Notes: generated from the sequence alone by a model not told the origin. A stretch of 64,000 nt of DNA from Pelagovum pacificum (GCF_016134045.1 NZ_CP065915.1:930001-994000), one strand, 5' to 3'. Numbered from the stretch's first letter, positions 50,962 through 58,450 are shown. Translations and numbers: made by a program.

Positions 50962-51591
50962 TCATTTGACTTTCTTCGCCTCGCGCGCTTGGTGCTCGAG
51001 CTTCGCGATCGCGAGGATGGTCGGCTTCAACTCGGCCGGTGCGTCGTCATAGCCCCGACCGAACCGCCCGTTGAGCCGGGGGAGTAGCGCGCGAGGCAAG
51101 GCTTCCCAGTTCGCCGGGTCGGTGTTGGTCTTGTCGCCGTCGAGGCACTTGAGGCAGTGCCCGTCCGGCACCGGTCCATTTGCCTTCTCCCAAAGCCAGC
51201 GGTGTTCCTGGACGTACCGGCGGCCATAGCCGGTGTGCGGGTTGGTCTCGGCGACGCTGACCTCGACATAACCGTCCTTCGATATCCTGCGGTGGCCGAG
51301 GTACTTCGTGTTGTGAGGCTCGCGTCCTGGCTTGAACTGAGTCCTGGCGCTGTTCGGGTGAAACGGCATGGACTTACCCTTATTCATGGCGACCTGTCCG
51401 GGCACGAACCGCCCGTCGCGACCGGTCTTCCAACCTTGCCGCGTGCAGAGCGACTTCAGGTGATCCACCGTGATTTCCGGACGCCCGAACGTACGCTGAA
51501 ACTGCCGGTGCAGTTCGCGCCTCGGCAGGTCTCGACGGACACTGACGAAGGCGAGCTCGAGCTCGGTGTATGAGATCGCCTTGCCCTTCAT
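50962..51591 (-). CDS. HNH endonuclease, phage type
   Basis: This 209-aa protein has a DNA-binding N-terminus (KAISYTELELAFVSVRRDLP, then GRPEITVDHLKSLCTRQGWK) and an HNH nuclease core: YVQEHRWLWEKANGPVPDGH, then CLKCLDGDKTNTDPANWE, containing the two His and the Asn of the finger. Such phage nucleases nick or cut DNA and may help packaging or homing. It overlaps the next upstream small gene by 4 bases and lies in the minus-strand early operon. Confidence 0.85.
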   Translation of the reverse strand: MKGKAISYTELELAFVSVRRDLPRRELHRQFQRTFGRPEITVDHLKSLCTRQGWKTGRDGRFVPGQVAMNKGKSMPFHPNSARTQFKPGREPHNTKYLGHRRISKDGYVEVSVAETNPHTGYGRRYVQEHRWLWEKANGPVPDGHCLKCLDGDKTNTDPANWEALPRALLPRLNGRFGRGYDDAPAELKPTILAIAKLEHQAREAKKVK

Positions 51592-51827
51592 TCCGAATTC
51601 CCGATCTGCGGCAGGTGCGGAAGGATCTCGGCGCCGTGGTCCGCGAACAGCTTCGCGGCCTGCAGGCGAAGCTTCTGACCCTCGATGATCTGGTCGGACA
51701 GCGACACGATCGCGGTCGCTCGCTTGGTCTCCTGCTCGAGCTGCTCAGTGCTCATGGCCTCGTCGGACATGCGCTCGAGCTGCGCGAACAGGTGATCGTT
51801 CAGGTCGGTGAGCTTGTTCTTTGTCAT
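51588..51827 (-). CDS. Small phage protein of unknown function
   Basis: This 79-aa, mostly helical protein (MTKNKLTDLNDHLFAQLERM, EQLEQETKRATAIVSLSDQI) has no membrane segment. Proteins of this shape are common beside HNH genes in alphaproteobacterial prophages, but I know of no assigned role. It overlaps the HNH gene by 4 bases (ATGA), so the two are translationally coupled. A DNA-binding or structural-helper role cannot be told apart. Confidence 0.65.
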   Translation of the reverse strand: MTKNKLTDLNDHLFAQLERMSDEAMSTEQLEQETKRATAIVSLSDQIIEGQKLRLQAAKLFADHGAEILPHLPQIGNSE

Positions 51828-51837
51828 TTGCGGATCC

Positions 51838-52050
51838 TCAGATGGCCTGCGACAGGGCGATGCCGGCGGCGGTCAGGCACGGGGACACGAAGCCCCAAAG
51901 CCGGATAGCGAACTGCAGGTCTTCGATGGTTTTGTCGGTGGTGGCGGGGGACAGGCGGGCCATCAGGCTGCCGCACAGGATGGCAAGCGCCAATGCGCAG
52001 GCGTGGAGCAGCACGATGACGCTGAACAGGATGATCGAGAGGATCGTCAT
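51838..52050 (-). CDS. Small membrane protein of the prophage early operon
   Basis: This 70-aa protein has two hydrophobic helices (TILSIILFSVIVLLHACALA and WGFVSPCLTAAGIALS) separated by a short polar hairpin containing KTIEDLQ. It could be an inner-membrane exclusion or lysis-related protein, though the lysis module is usually late. It lies 10 bases from the coiled-coil protein gene downstream on the same strand. No family is recognised. Confidence 0.55.
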   Translation of the reverse strand: MTILSIILFSVIVLLHACALALAILCGSLMARLSPATTDKTIEDLQFAIRLWGFVSPCLTAAGIALSQAI

Positions 52051-52200
52051 GCCGACGGACCTTGGCCACTTGTCACCGCAACTATTGCCGCTAGGTCACC
52101 ATCGCTAGCCTGTCTTGAGGCCTCGACCACCTGATCAGTCAGCTGGGCGTATGGAACGGCAGTTTCGTGACTGAGTCCGACAGCAATGGAGAGTCGCGGT

Positions 52201-52368
52201 ATGATCTGGATTTTGACCTGGTTGGGGTCAGCCGTGGCCACTGCCGTCGTCGCGGAGTTCAAGGGGCGGCGCGTGATGTCTTGGTTTCTGCTGGGCGGTG
52301 TGCTCGGCCCTTTAGCGCTAGCTGCAGTGCTGGTGATGAAAGGTCTCGATAACGATACGGACGTCTGA
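52201..52368 (+). CDS. Small membrane protein
   Basis: This 55-aa protein consists of two hydrophobic stretches (MIWILTWLGSAVATAVVA and MSWFLLGGVLGPLALAAVLV) around a basic loop (EFKGRR). GGAGAG lies 8 bases before the ATG at 52201, which supports this start over one 15 bases earlier. It is on the plus strand amid minus-strand genes and ends 10 bases from the convergent MerR gene. Function unknown. Confidence 0.5.
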   Translation: MIWILTWLGSAVATAVVAEFKGRRVMSWFLLGGVLGPLALAAVLVMKGLDNDTDV

Positions 52369-52378
52369 GTGGCATGCA

Positions 52379-52774
52379 TCATGCTGCACCTCTTTGCTCA
52401 GCGGTAAGCAAACTCGGCTGAACCACGACCCGGTCGCCATATGCCGGCTCCTCGCGCAGGAGCGCGCAGAGGTCCTGAAGCCTACGCTCGATCCCATGCA
52501 GTTCCTCGAGCGCAGCCGCGCGCAGCGCCACAAGCTTCCGCTTACGAATCACGAGCGCGCCGTCGTTCTGCTGAAGTGCCTTCCAGATCTCGTCGAGCGT
52601 GAGGCCAAGCCGCTTGCCCTCGAGGATCATCTCAAGCCGCGCGATCTGTGACGGTGAGTACTGCCGGTGTCCGCTCTTCGCTCGATGGCTCGTGAGCAGC
52701 TCCTTCGCCTCGTAGTGGCGCAATGTCCGCGTCGTGAGGCCGTAGGTCTCGCAGACTTCGCTGATAGTTTTCAT
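52379..52774 (-). CDS. MerR-family transcriptional regulator
   Basis: This 131-aa regulator starts MKTISEVCETYGLTTRTLRH, the winged helix-turn-helix of MerR proteins, with YEAKELLTSHRAKSGHRQYS as the wing. A dimerisation helix (RKRKLVALRAAALEELHGIE) follows. There are no paired cysteines for metal sensing in the C-terminal region, so the inducer is unlikely to be a metal. It is a regulator carried by the prophage; its target is unknown, perhaps the small convergent membrane-protein gene or the upstream early operon. Confidence 0.85.
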   Translation of the reverse strand: MKTISEVCETYGLTTRTLRHYEAKELLTSHRAKSGHRQYSPSQIARLEMILEGKRLGLTLDEIWKALQQNDGALVIRKRKLVALRAAALEELHGIERRLQDLCALLREEPAYGDRVVVQPSLLTAEQRGAA

Positions 52775-52840
52775 GTGGTCGATCCTCCGTGGTCGCCTGG
52801 CACATGGGATGGGGCCGGAGCTCCGGCCCGCACCGATGGG

Positions 52841-53695
52841 TCAGGCCGTGCGGCCGAAGAACAGTGGGAGGCCGGTCTCTTCGGCGATGCGCGTCGCGAT
52901 GGCATTGAAGTGGGAGCGGCGCGCGTACTCGACGCGGCGCCAGCGGAAGCCGAGGAGCAGACCGTCAGGCGTCGGCCGCCAGCGGAACAGGCATTCGAGC
53001 TGCGTCGGCTCCTCGCCGTGGTAGAGCGGGATCTCGAGGGTGAAGCTCGTCGGGATCGTGATGTCGCCTTTGACGACGGTGTCCTGCTCATAGGTGAACG
53101 TGCGATCGCCGTTGTCGAGCCGCGCCTTCGACCGGAACTTCGCGCCCTGGGATGCTTCGAGGTCGCGACTGATCTCGATCATCACGCCCGGCTCCGGGTC
53201 GACGATGTCGCTCGCGTTTTCTTCGAGGAACAGGGCGAAGTCGGTCTGCTCCTGCAGCTTGTCTGCGATGCTGTTCCAGCGAGTGAACTCTTCGGACGGC
53301 AGCAGCTTGAAGGTTGCATTGTGCTGATCGTGGCGCGCGGAGAGCGGGGCGTCGTGCTGGTTGTGGCCGTGCCAGTCGAGGCGCGCTTGGATGCGCCCTG
53401 CGTCATAGTCGGCAATCAGGACCGACGTCTCGGCGCTGAACCGGTTGACGTAGGTGATGTGGCTCGCCGCGTCATCGAGCGTGACCGACTGTCGAATGCT
53501 CGGGGGCAGGGCGTGCGGGTCGGGAAGCTCCTTCAGCTGGTGCCCCTCGGGCAGCAAGAAAACCTTGGCGCCGTTGAAGCCTTCGCGCTCCGGATCGGCG
53601 ATGCGTGCGCCGTCGAGAACGGCCGCGAGCGCGTCGGGACTGTAGCCGATCAGCGGCAGCTCGGTGAGTGTTTCGGGGTCGGTGGGCGGTGCCAT
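52841..53695 (-). CDS. DUF2303-family phage protein
   Basis: This 284-aa protein belongs to a phage family typical of early operons near recombination or replication genes. Visible segments are FLLPEGHQLKELPDPHALPP, the ITYVNRFSAETSVLIADYDA region and LECLFRWRPTPDGLLLGFRW. It has no signal peptide. The ATG at 53695 has GAGGAG upstream; a start at 53731 would overlap the previous gene by 4 bases and is also plausible. It follows a small acidic protein gene, and the two are commonly neighbours in related prophages. Confidence 0.8.
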   Translation of the reverse strand: MAPPTDPETLTELPLIGYSPDALAAVLDGARIADPEREGFNGAKVFLLPEGHQLKELPDPHALPPSIRQSVTLDDAASHITYVNRFSAETSVLIADYDAGRIQARLDWHGHNQHDAPLSARHDQHNATFKLLPSEEFTRWNSIADKLQEQTDFALFLEENASDIVDPEPGVMIEISRDLEASQGAKFRSKARLDNGDRTFTYEQDTVVKGDITIPTSFTLEIPLYHGEEPTQLECLFRWRPTPDGLLLGFRWRRVEYARRSHFNAIATRIAEETGLPLFFGRTA

Positions 53696-53727
53696 GTCGG
53701 TCTCCTCGATTGCGGTAGGTGGCAGGG

Positions 53728-54057
53728 TCATTCGTCGGTGCCCGACCGGGCGCCGATGTAGTCTTCGATGTCGGCCTGGTTCGGATCGCTCCGGCTCAGG
53801 AGGCCGTCGATCGTGGGCCAGTAGATCCCGGTTCCGATGGACTTGGACGGCTTCTTGATCGTGATCGTGGGGGTGGTCTCGAGCTGGCCGGCCTTGTTGG
53901 TCTTGAAGTCGATCTTCAGCGTCAGCGACCCGGAACCACTGGTCTCGCCGATCGCCTCGATCAGCTCGTGCAGCCGGTCGTCACCCTCGGACACCAGCTG
54001 GCCGCGCCGGAAGGTCTGCAGGAAGGTGAGGAAGTTCATCTCTTCGGGTTTGGCCAC
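53728..54057 (-). CDS. Phage protein of unknown function, DUF2303 neighbour
   Basis: This 109-aa soluble protein has an N-terminal helix (NFLTFLQTFRRGQLVSEGDD) and a beta-rich middle (GSLTLKIDFKTNKAGQLETT). Its shape matches the small protein commonly encoded just before DUF2303 genes in prophages; my recognition is from context. A ribosome site AAAGGAGAC lies before the start. It may act with the DUF2303 protein, but no activity is known to me. Confidence 0.7.
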   Translation of the reverse strand: MAKPEEMNFLTFLQTFRRGQLVSEGDDRLHELIEAIGETSGSGSLTLKIDFKTNKAGQLETTPTITIKKPSKSIGTGIYWPTIDGLLSRSDPNQADIEDYIGARSGTDE

Positions 54058-54083
54058 GGCCAGTCTCCTTTGGGATCAGAATG

Positions 54084-54473
54084 TTAAGGGGTGCATTTCG
54101 TGCGATGGATCAGGTTGCGCAGGCCCCACGCGCGCTTGCGCCGCGCTTCGTCGCGGGACAGGGACAGCACGGTCTCTGCGGCAGCGGCGATCATCGCGTC
54201 GGAGTATGTCGGCGCGTCTGACAGGACCTGCTCGGCCGTTGTCAGCAGCGCCGCAGCATCGTCCGCCCGGATCGCGAGCTGCGCGGCGTCCGGGGCAGCA
54301 CTGAGCCGCTCGAGGATGTCCCGGTGGCGGTCGAGGTTCGCGGCCTTGTCGGCGGCGGTGTAGGGATCGGGGGTGGTGATATCGGCGAGCGCGTCGACGG
54401 CCTCGACGTCCTCTTGCGGGGGCGGTGGCCGGACCTCGTCACGGGGCGGGGCTGGAGGTGAACAGCACGCCAT
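54084..54473 (-). CDS. Hypothetical protein, possibly a small lipoprotein
   Basis: The 129-aa product begins MACCSPPAPPRDEVRPPPPQ, which looks like a lipobox plus a proline-rich spacer; the preceding in-frame codons read LLAVVL and could supply a short hydrophobic anchor from a non-ATG start. The rest is a helical domain (ADKAANLDRHRDILERLSAA). It shares one base with the upstream membrane-protein gene stop (TGATG), so the two are coupled. It recalls Rz/Rz1-like nested spanin pairs in layout, but the position far from late genes argues against a lysis role. Confidence 0.45.
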   Translation of the reverse strand: MACCSPPAPPRDEVRPPPPQEDVEAVDALADITTPDPYTAADKAANLDRHRDILERLSAAPDAAQLAIRADDAAALLTTAEQVLSDAPTYSDAMIAAAAETVLSLSRDEARRKRAWGLRNLIHRTKCTP

Positions 54474-54670
54474 CAGAACCACCGCGAGTAGAGGGTGGCG
54501 GCGAAGAGGATGGCGAGGAAGGTGACTGGTACGGCGAAGCGAAGGAGGTCCGCGAGCATTTCGTTGCGGCGAGCTGCCCGCCGGCGAGCATTGGCGGCCA
54601 CCATCATCTCGGCGAGGCACATCATGTTGCCCGCCGCGTTTCGTTTCAGCTTGGAGTGTATCAAATTCAT
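54473..54670 (-). CDS. Small single-pass membrane protein
   Basis: This 65-aa protein has a basic N-terminal half (AANARRRAARRNEML) followed by one hydrophobic helix (FAVPVTFLAILFAATLY) ending SRWF. It is the first gene of the minus-strand early operon, directly downstream of the operator-like repeats at 54709 and 54743. The tail-anchored arrangement suggests an inner-membrane protein with a cytoplasmic basic domain. Function unknown. Confidence 0.5.
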   Translation of the reverse strand: MNLIHSKLKRNAAGNMMCLAEMMVAANARRRAARRNEMLADLLRFAVPVTFLAILFAATLYSRWF

Positions 54671-54708
54671 CTCCCCTGCAGCCTCTGTGGCTACTGCGGG
54701 AGCAGTTA

Positions 54709-54729
54709 ATGCATAACGTGCATCATGTC
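54709..54729. promoter_or_regulatory. Operator-like site O1 of the prophage switch
   Basis: ATGCATAACGTGCATCATG has inverted ATGCA/TGCAT arms. It agrees closely with the site at 55344 (ATGCATAAGGTGCATCAT). It lies 39 bases upstream of the first gene of the leftward early operon, where a lambda-type left operator would be. Confidence 0.6.
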
Positions 54730-54742
54730 GTCAATGACGAAA

Positions 54743-54760
54743 TTGCATGATATGCATCAA
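54743..54760. promoter_or_regulatory. Operator-like site O2 of the prophage switch
   Basis: TTGCATGATATGCATCAA carries the same TGCAT/ATGCA arms as O1 but with a 3-base centre. It starts 34 bases from O1, about three helical turns, suggesting cooperative binding. Confidence 0.5.
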
Positions 54761-54907
54761 ACGAAAGCGGCTCATAAAATCCGATTCGGGCAAGATGCAG
54801 CACGCCATGGGTAATTATATGGTGCCGCTGGACCCTTGCTACTTAGGCTGGTGTCTGGACGTTCACGGTTTGATCCAGTATGCGTAAGATGCCTTTTGGG
54901 GGTGCGA

Positions 54908-55066
54908 ATGAAGAAAGAAGTTATCTTCGTCGCTGGTATCGCTTCGCTTACTGAGGACCAGCTTAATCGTTTTCTTAGACTTGCGGAGCACCATCTCCGC
55001 GCACCAGATCGAGGATCGAAAGAACACGATCCCGCTGATCTTCCGGTATCGCGCGGAACGACTTAA
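54908..55066 (+). CDS. Short hypothetical frame overlapping the repressor gene end
   Basis: A 52-aa frame, MKKEVIFVAGIASLTEDQLN followed by RFLRLAEHHLRAPDRGSKEH, has a weak GGGGG-type ribosome site. It overlaps the convergent repressor gene by 92 bases. The first half looks protein-like, but length, overlap and lack of homology knowledge make it doubtful. Confidence 0.25.
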   Translation: MKKEVIFVAGIASLTEDQLNRFLRLAEHHLRAPDRGSKEHDPADLPVSRGTT

Positions 55067-55274
55067 CCAATTGGAGCTCTACGGCGGAGCGGTCGTCTGA
55101 GAATATGTCTGCTAGACTGACGCCCAAGATTTCGGCGCACTTCTTGTAAGTGTCCAGCTTGGCTGACGGGTGCATGGCTTCAGCCCGCTGTATCGTCGAT
55201 TGGTTCACACCGATCATATCAGCGAGTTCGCGTTGGTTAAGGCCCTTGGCCTGTCTGAGCCGCGTCAGGTTCAT
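54975..55274 (-). CDS. XRE-family phage repressor (CI-like)
   Basis: This 99-aa repressor starts with an XRE helix-turn-helix (MNLTRLRQAKGLNQRELADM, then IGVNQSTIQRAEAMHPSAKL) and ends in a short helical region (VKSFRAIPEDQRDRVLSILD). It lacks a LexA-type self-cleavage domain. The frame is open up to 55370, but starting there would place the operator at 55344-55358 inside the coding sequence, so the ATG at 55274 is preferred. It is divergent from a Cro-like gene, giving a CI/Cro layout, and its likely targets are the three operator-like sites. Confidence 0.8.
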   Translation of the reverse strand: MNLTRLRQAKGLNQRELADMIGVNQSTIQRAEAMHPSAKLDTYKKCAEILGVSLADIFSDDRSAVELQLVKSFRAIPEDQRDRVLSILDLVRGDGAPQV

Positions 55275-55343
55275 GCCCAAATAATGCGCCACGTCGCGGA
55301 TTCCGGCAAACGCACCACGTGCATCACGGGTCTTGTCTTGCAG

Positions 55344-55358
55344 ATGCATAAGGTGCAT
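55344..55358. promoter_or_regulatory. Operator-like site O3 between CI- and Cro-like genes
   Basis: ATGCATAAGGTGCAT repeats the O1 sequence with one change. It lies 10 bases before the Cro-like start codon and about 70 bases upstream of the repressor start, so occupancy would affect both divergent genes. Confidence 0.6.
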
Positions 55359-55368
55359 CATATCCGAC

Positions 55369-55584
55369 ATGAGCAGCCTAGCCGCATATCGAAAAAGGAC
55401 CGGCCTCTCCCAGCGGGCACTCGCAGAGGCCCTGGGGCGGGATCAGTCCATCATCAGCCGCCTTGAGGGTGGTTCCCTGATGCCGACTATCAGTTTCGCG
55501 TTTGAGATTGAGCGGTTCACCCAAGGCGAGGTCCCGGCTTCTTCGTGGGTGCCCGCAGATCCCAAAGCCAGAGCAGCGTCGTGA
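55369..55584 (+). CDS. Cro-like helix-turn-helix protein
   Basis: This 71-aa protein is little more than an XRE helix-turn-helix (SSLAAYRKRTGLSQRALAEA, then LGRDQSIISRLEGGSLMPTI) with a short C-terminal strand. It is the first plus-strand gene of the rightward operon and divergent from the CI-like repressor, as in lambdoid switches. Its own start sits 10 bases after operator O3. By analogy it should compete with the repressor for the operators and commit to lytic growth; that role is inference. Confidence 0.78.
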   Translation: MSSLAAYRKRTGLSQRALAEALGRDQSIISRLEGGSLMPTISFAFEIERFTQGEVPASSWVPADPKARAAS

Positions 55585-55687
55585 TCGTGCGAAGACTGCA
55601 TATCCTGGTCGGCGAAATGCCAAGGGGCAGCTTGATGTCTCTGCGGTTCTCATACCAACATCGTACTTGGTCGCTGGGGCGCCGCCC

Positions 55688-56146
55688 ATGAGTAAGCGCC
55701 CCCTGATCTCGCAAGATGCTGCGGCTCGGTCAGTGGAGGATGCGATGCGTCTCCGGGTCGGACGTGGCAGGCGGTATTCCTTCGCCGGTCTCAGCGATGC
55801 AACCGGTATTCCGACCAGGACGCTCGAGAGCTACGTGCAGGGCTCGACGCCGGGGCATGCTGCACTTCTCTCGCTCTGCTCGGTTCTCGGCCCGTCCTTC
55901 ACCAGCGACATTCTGGCCGTCTGCGGTCAGTCAGCCAAAGACGGCAGCACCGACGATCCGGAACACATGCAAGTGCTTGGTGCCCTTGGGTCTCTCACGG
56001 CCAAGCTCGCTGACGCATTCGCAGATGGTCATGTCGATCATCGCGAAGCCGCGGCGCTGCGGCCTGCGGCACAGCACCTGATGGAGGTGCTCGAGCCGCT
56101 GACGCGGGACCCGGCGAAGGTCACGACATTGGGGGGCGGGAAATGA
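55688..56146 (+). CDS. Phage regulatory protein, CII-like position
   Basis: This 152-aa protein has a putative DNA-binding N-terminus (SFAGLSDATGIPTRTLESYV) and a C-terminal helical region (HVDHREAAALRPAAQHLMEV). It is second in the rightward operon after the Cro-like gene, where lambda carries cII. The start at 55688 is an ATG with a weak ribosome site. It overlaps the next gene by 4 bases. The position suggests a transcriptional or replication regulator; I recognise no family. Confidence 0.68.
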   Translation: MSKRPLISQDAAARSVEDAMRLRVGRGRRYSFAGLSDATGIPTRTLESYVQGSTPGHAALLSLCSVLGPSFTSDILAVCGQSAKDGSTDDPEHMQVLGALGSLTAKLADAFADGHVDHREAAALRPAAQHLMEVLEPLTRDPAKVTTLGGGK

Positions 56147-56415
56147 AGCTGTCACCGCGTTCCGAGGCGTTGGCCTACCGGATCTGGGGGCACTGCACCC
56201 CGATCGGCTGGAACTGCACGATGCGAGAGGTCGCCGAGGCCCTCGAGGAAGATCGCAGCCGCATTTCGTCGATCGCGAACAAGAAGGGATGGTCGGACCG
56301 GTTCCGTCGATCCGGGCGGCACATGCACTTTCGGGGCGATGATCCTCCGACGACCACTCACGGCATGCTCCTCCGGATTGACGAGGAGTTGGAGAACCTC
56401 GGGGGTGATGTGTGA
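56143..56415 (+). CDS. Small helix-turn-helix phage protein
   Basis: This 90-aa basic protein carries a likely winged helix (TMREVAEALEEDRSRISSIA, then NKKGWSDRFRRSG). It overlaps the upstream gene by 4 bases (ATGA) and the downstream methyltransferase gene by 4 bases (GTGA), so it sits inside a coupled early operon. It may help transcription control or origin binding. No family name can be given. Confidence 0.65.
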   Translation: MKLSPRSEALAYRIWGHCTPIGWNCTMREVAEALEEDRSRISSIANKKGWSDRFRRSGRHMHFRGDDPPTTTHGMLLRIDEELENLGGDV

Positions 56416-57101
56416 CGCAGAACCGATCGTCTGCCGTCATGGCCCAACGCCACGAGGCACACGACAGCCTGGATTTCTTTCCGACGCCGCCCTGGGCAAC
56501 CCGCGCGCTCTGCGAGTGGCTGCAGGGGCAGGGGCAGCCGATCGACCAACTGCGCGCTACTGAGCCGGCGTGCGGGCAGGGCGATATGGCGCGTCCGCTG
56601 GCGGAATACTTTGGCGATGTTTGGGCGTCTGATGTTCACGACCACGGCTGGACGGGTCTCTGCGAGATCTGGGACTTTCTGCTGTCGCCGCCGCACCGGG
56701 ATGCTGACGACTGGATCATCACCAATCCGCCATTCCGGCTGGCGCTGCCGTTCATCCAGCTTGCCCGCATGCGTGCAGCGGCCGGGGTCGCCATGCTGGT
56801 CCGGACGTCGTTCCTGGAAGGCGGAGAGCGGTATCGGGAACTGTTCGCCGACGATCGACCGACGCATGTCCTGCAGTTCTGCGAACGCGTCCCGATGGCG
56901 AAAGGGCGCCTCGACGCGAAGGGTAGCACGGCGACGGCCTACTGCTGGCTAGTCTGGCTTGGTGCCGACCGCGCGCTAGAGACGGTCTTCGACTGGATTC
57001 CGCCCGGCACGCGAAAACGGCTCGAGTTGCCGGGCGATTATCCGACTGCTCCGAAGCTGGAACCCGGCTCAGCGCCGTTGCTGGAGGGAGCGCGGACATG
57101 A
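56412..57101 (+). CDS. Phage DNA N6-adenine methyltransferase
   Basis: This 229-aa enzyme has the phage MTase opening DSLDFFPTPPWATRALCEWL, the AdoMet-binding segment EPACGQGDMARPLAEYFG, and the catalytic NPPF in IITNPPFRLALPF. It methylates adenine in DNA, which in phages protects against host restriction or affects gene expression. The start is a GTG overlapping the previous stop. No partner restriction gene is present, so it is a solitary methyltransferase. Its target sequence is unknown. Confidence 0.88.
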   Translation: MTQNRSSAVMAQRHEAHDSLDFFPTPPWATRALCEWLQGQGQPIDQLRATEPACGQGDMARPLAEYFGDVWASDVHDHGWTGLCEIWDFLLSPPHRDADDWIITNPPFRLALPFIQLARMRAAAGVAMLVRTSFLEGGERYRELFADDRPTHVLQFCERVPMAKGRLDAKGSTATAYCWLVWLGADRALETVFDWIPPGTRKRLELPGDYPTAPKLEPGSAPLLEGART

Positions 57102-57385
57102 GGCGCAAATTTCATGCCGACTTCGAGCTGAGCGAGGCCGTTCTCCGCCTGACCCTATCCGAGGCCGACCGCCAGTTCGACACGCTGGTGGTCGACCCGA
57201 TAAACCCGCGTGCCGAGGACCTGCTGCTCGCTTGCTTTGTGCCGCTGCCCTGGACGGCGGACATGACCGTGACGTGCAACTTTCCGGCGCGCCACTGGGA
57301 GCGCAGCAGGCCATCCACGTTCTGCAACGCGATCCTCGAGGCTGCGCGGCGTGAGCTCTCTGCCAGGGGGGCGGCCAATGCCTGA
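57098..57385 (+). CDS. Phage protein of unknown function
   Basis: This 95-aa protein, MRRKFHADFELSEAVLRLTL at the N-terminus with a central LLLACFVPLPWTADMTVTCN, has no clear membrane segment or motif. It overlaps the methyltransferase gene by 4 bases and the following gene by 8 bases, so it is surely part of the same early operon. Two cysteines are spaced too widely to suggest a zinc site. Function unknown. Confidence 0.62.
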   Translation: MRRKFHADFELSEAVLRLTLSEADRQFDTLVVDPINPRAEDLLLACFVPLPWTADMTVTCNFPARHWERSRPSTFCNAILEAARRELSARGAANA

Positions 57386-57719
57386 GCCCATCCTCACCTG
57401 GCGCCGGATCAGTGCTGACGTCGGCCAGGCCGAGCACAACGGCCGCTGCTACCAGCTCCTGCGGTACCGGCCCGCCCGTGGCCCGCCTGTCGGCGCTCTC
57501 TCCCACACCCTGTTCGGTCTCTGGATCGGACCTTTCTTGGACGGCGCGGGCGCGCATCTGTGCGCCCGGCCGTCGGCGCGCGAGCTCATGGCGTGTGCCG
57601 AGTGGTGGGCGGCGGAACTGCCGCCCATCGCCCGGGACGCTGCACCTTCAGAAGACCCCGGCGGGGGCGGAACGGACGGCAAGGCATGCAGGCATCAGGA
57701 CAACAGGACGGCCGCCTGA
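57378..57719 (+). CDS. Phage protein of unknown function
   Basis: This 113-aa protein starts MPEPILTWRRISADVGQAEH and has a Gly/Pro-rich middle (GPPVGALSHTLFGLWIGPFL), ending in a polar low-complexity tail. It overlaps the replication-initiator-like gene by 34 bases in another frame. The start at 57378 overlaps the previous gene; no strong ribosome site is seen, so coupling is assumed. No family is recognised. Confidence 0.55.
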   Translation: MPEPILTWRRISADVGQAEHNGRCYQLLRYRPARGPPVGALSHTLFGLWIGPFLDGAGAHLCARPSARELMACAEWWAAELPPIARDAAPSEDPGGGGTDGKACRHQDNRTAA

Positions 57720-58450
57720 TCGGGTCGGACGAGTGGCTGCAGGGCCGCTTCCTCTGGCTGAAGGACGTGCGCCGGGACGTCTCGCTCAGCATGACCGCCC
57801 GCATGGTCGGCCACGAGCTCGTGCTGGCGCACACGAACCGCCAGAGCATGCGCTGCGATCCCCGCCTCAGCGACATGGTCGACAATCTCGGCATCTCCGA
57901 GCGGACGCTCAAGCGCGCGATCGCCGAGCTGGTCGACCAGGGCTGGCTCGTGCGGTCGGTGAAGGGCCGGGGGCGCGGCTCAGACTATCGCTTCCGCTTC
58001 CGCAACCGGCTGGTCGTCATAAAGGGTGACAGAAATGGCACCCATTCCAGCTCCGAAAGGGTGTCAGAAATGGCCTCCTTTGAGAGCGGAAAAGGTGTCA
58101 AATCTGGCCCCCTTTCGGATGGCAAAAGGGTGCCAATTTTGTCCAAAAAGGGTGCCAGATCTGTCATCCCCCATAATATAGCTAAACCAGAACTGAACCA
58201 GGAGGCGCGCGCCCACACACGTGCAGGCGCGCGAGGCGGCTCGCCGCGTTCGCCAGGTTCGAAACTCTCCGACAACCCGAACGTCGTCGCCGAGGCCGAG
58301 CGCGCGGTCGCCCGGTTCCGCGACGGCCACACCGACGCGATCGCCGAGCTGCAGCCGTGGGTGCGCGGCCACGTCCTCGCCGCCGGCCTGCTGACCGACG
58401 CGGAGCGCGAGACCGCCGGCGTCGGTGCCGAGAAGGGATCAGCGCCATGA
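57686..58450 (+). CDS. Replication initiator-like protein with internal iterons (lambda O-like position)
   Basis: This 254-aa protein has an N-terminal winged-helix domain (about 40-110: SDMVDNLGISERTLKRAIAE, then LVDQGWLVRSVKGRGRGSDY), a polar middle (about 115-165) and a basic, low-complexity C-terminal region. The polar middle is encoded by five repeated DNA units (58024-58170) that look like iterons, as in phage lambda O, whose gene contains the origin. An AT-rich stretch follows. It overlaps the next gene by 4 bases. Initiation of phage DNA replication is the inferred role. Confidence 0.72.
   Translation: MQASGQQDGRLIGSDEWLQGRFLWLKDVRRDVSLSMTARMVGHELVLAHTNRQSMRCDPRLSDMVDNLGISERTLKRAIAELVDQGWLVRSVKGRGRGSDYRFRFRNRLVVIKGDRNGTHSSSERVSEMASFESGKGVKSGPLSDGKRVPILSKKGARSVIPHNIAKPELNQEARAHTRAGARGGSPRSPGSKLSDNPNVVAEAERAVARFRDGHTDAIAELQPWVRGHVLAAGLLTDAERETAGVGAEKGSAP
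58024..58170 (+). repeat. Iteron-like repeats: candidate prophage replication origin
   Basis: Five imperfect copies of GGGTGNCARATNTGNCMYCC begin at 58024, 58059, 58093, 58128 and 58150 (steps 35, 34, 35, 22). Each is itself partly palindromic; the first reads GGGTGACAGAAATGGCACCC. An AT-rich run (ATAATATAGC, about 58172-58181) follows, suitable for unwinding. Confidence 0.7.

Noticed and set aside
54084..54670. Rz/Rz1 spanin pair
   Set aside because: The layout of a membrane protein followed by a Pro-rich possible lipoprotein is suggestive, but the reading frames are consecutive rather than nested and lie in the early region.
55502..55687. N-terminal extension of the CII-position protein
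   Set aside because: The frame is open, but it overlaps the Cro-like gene and reads as Arg/Pro-rich shadow; the ATG at 55688 gives a normal protein.
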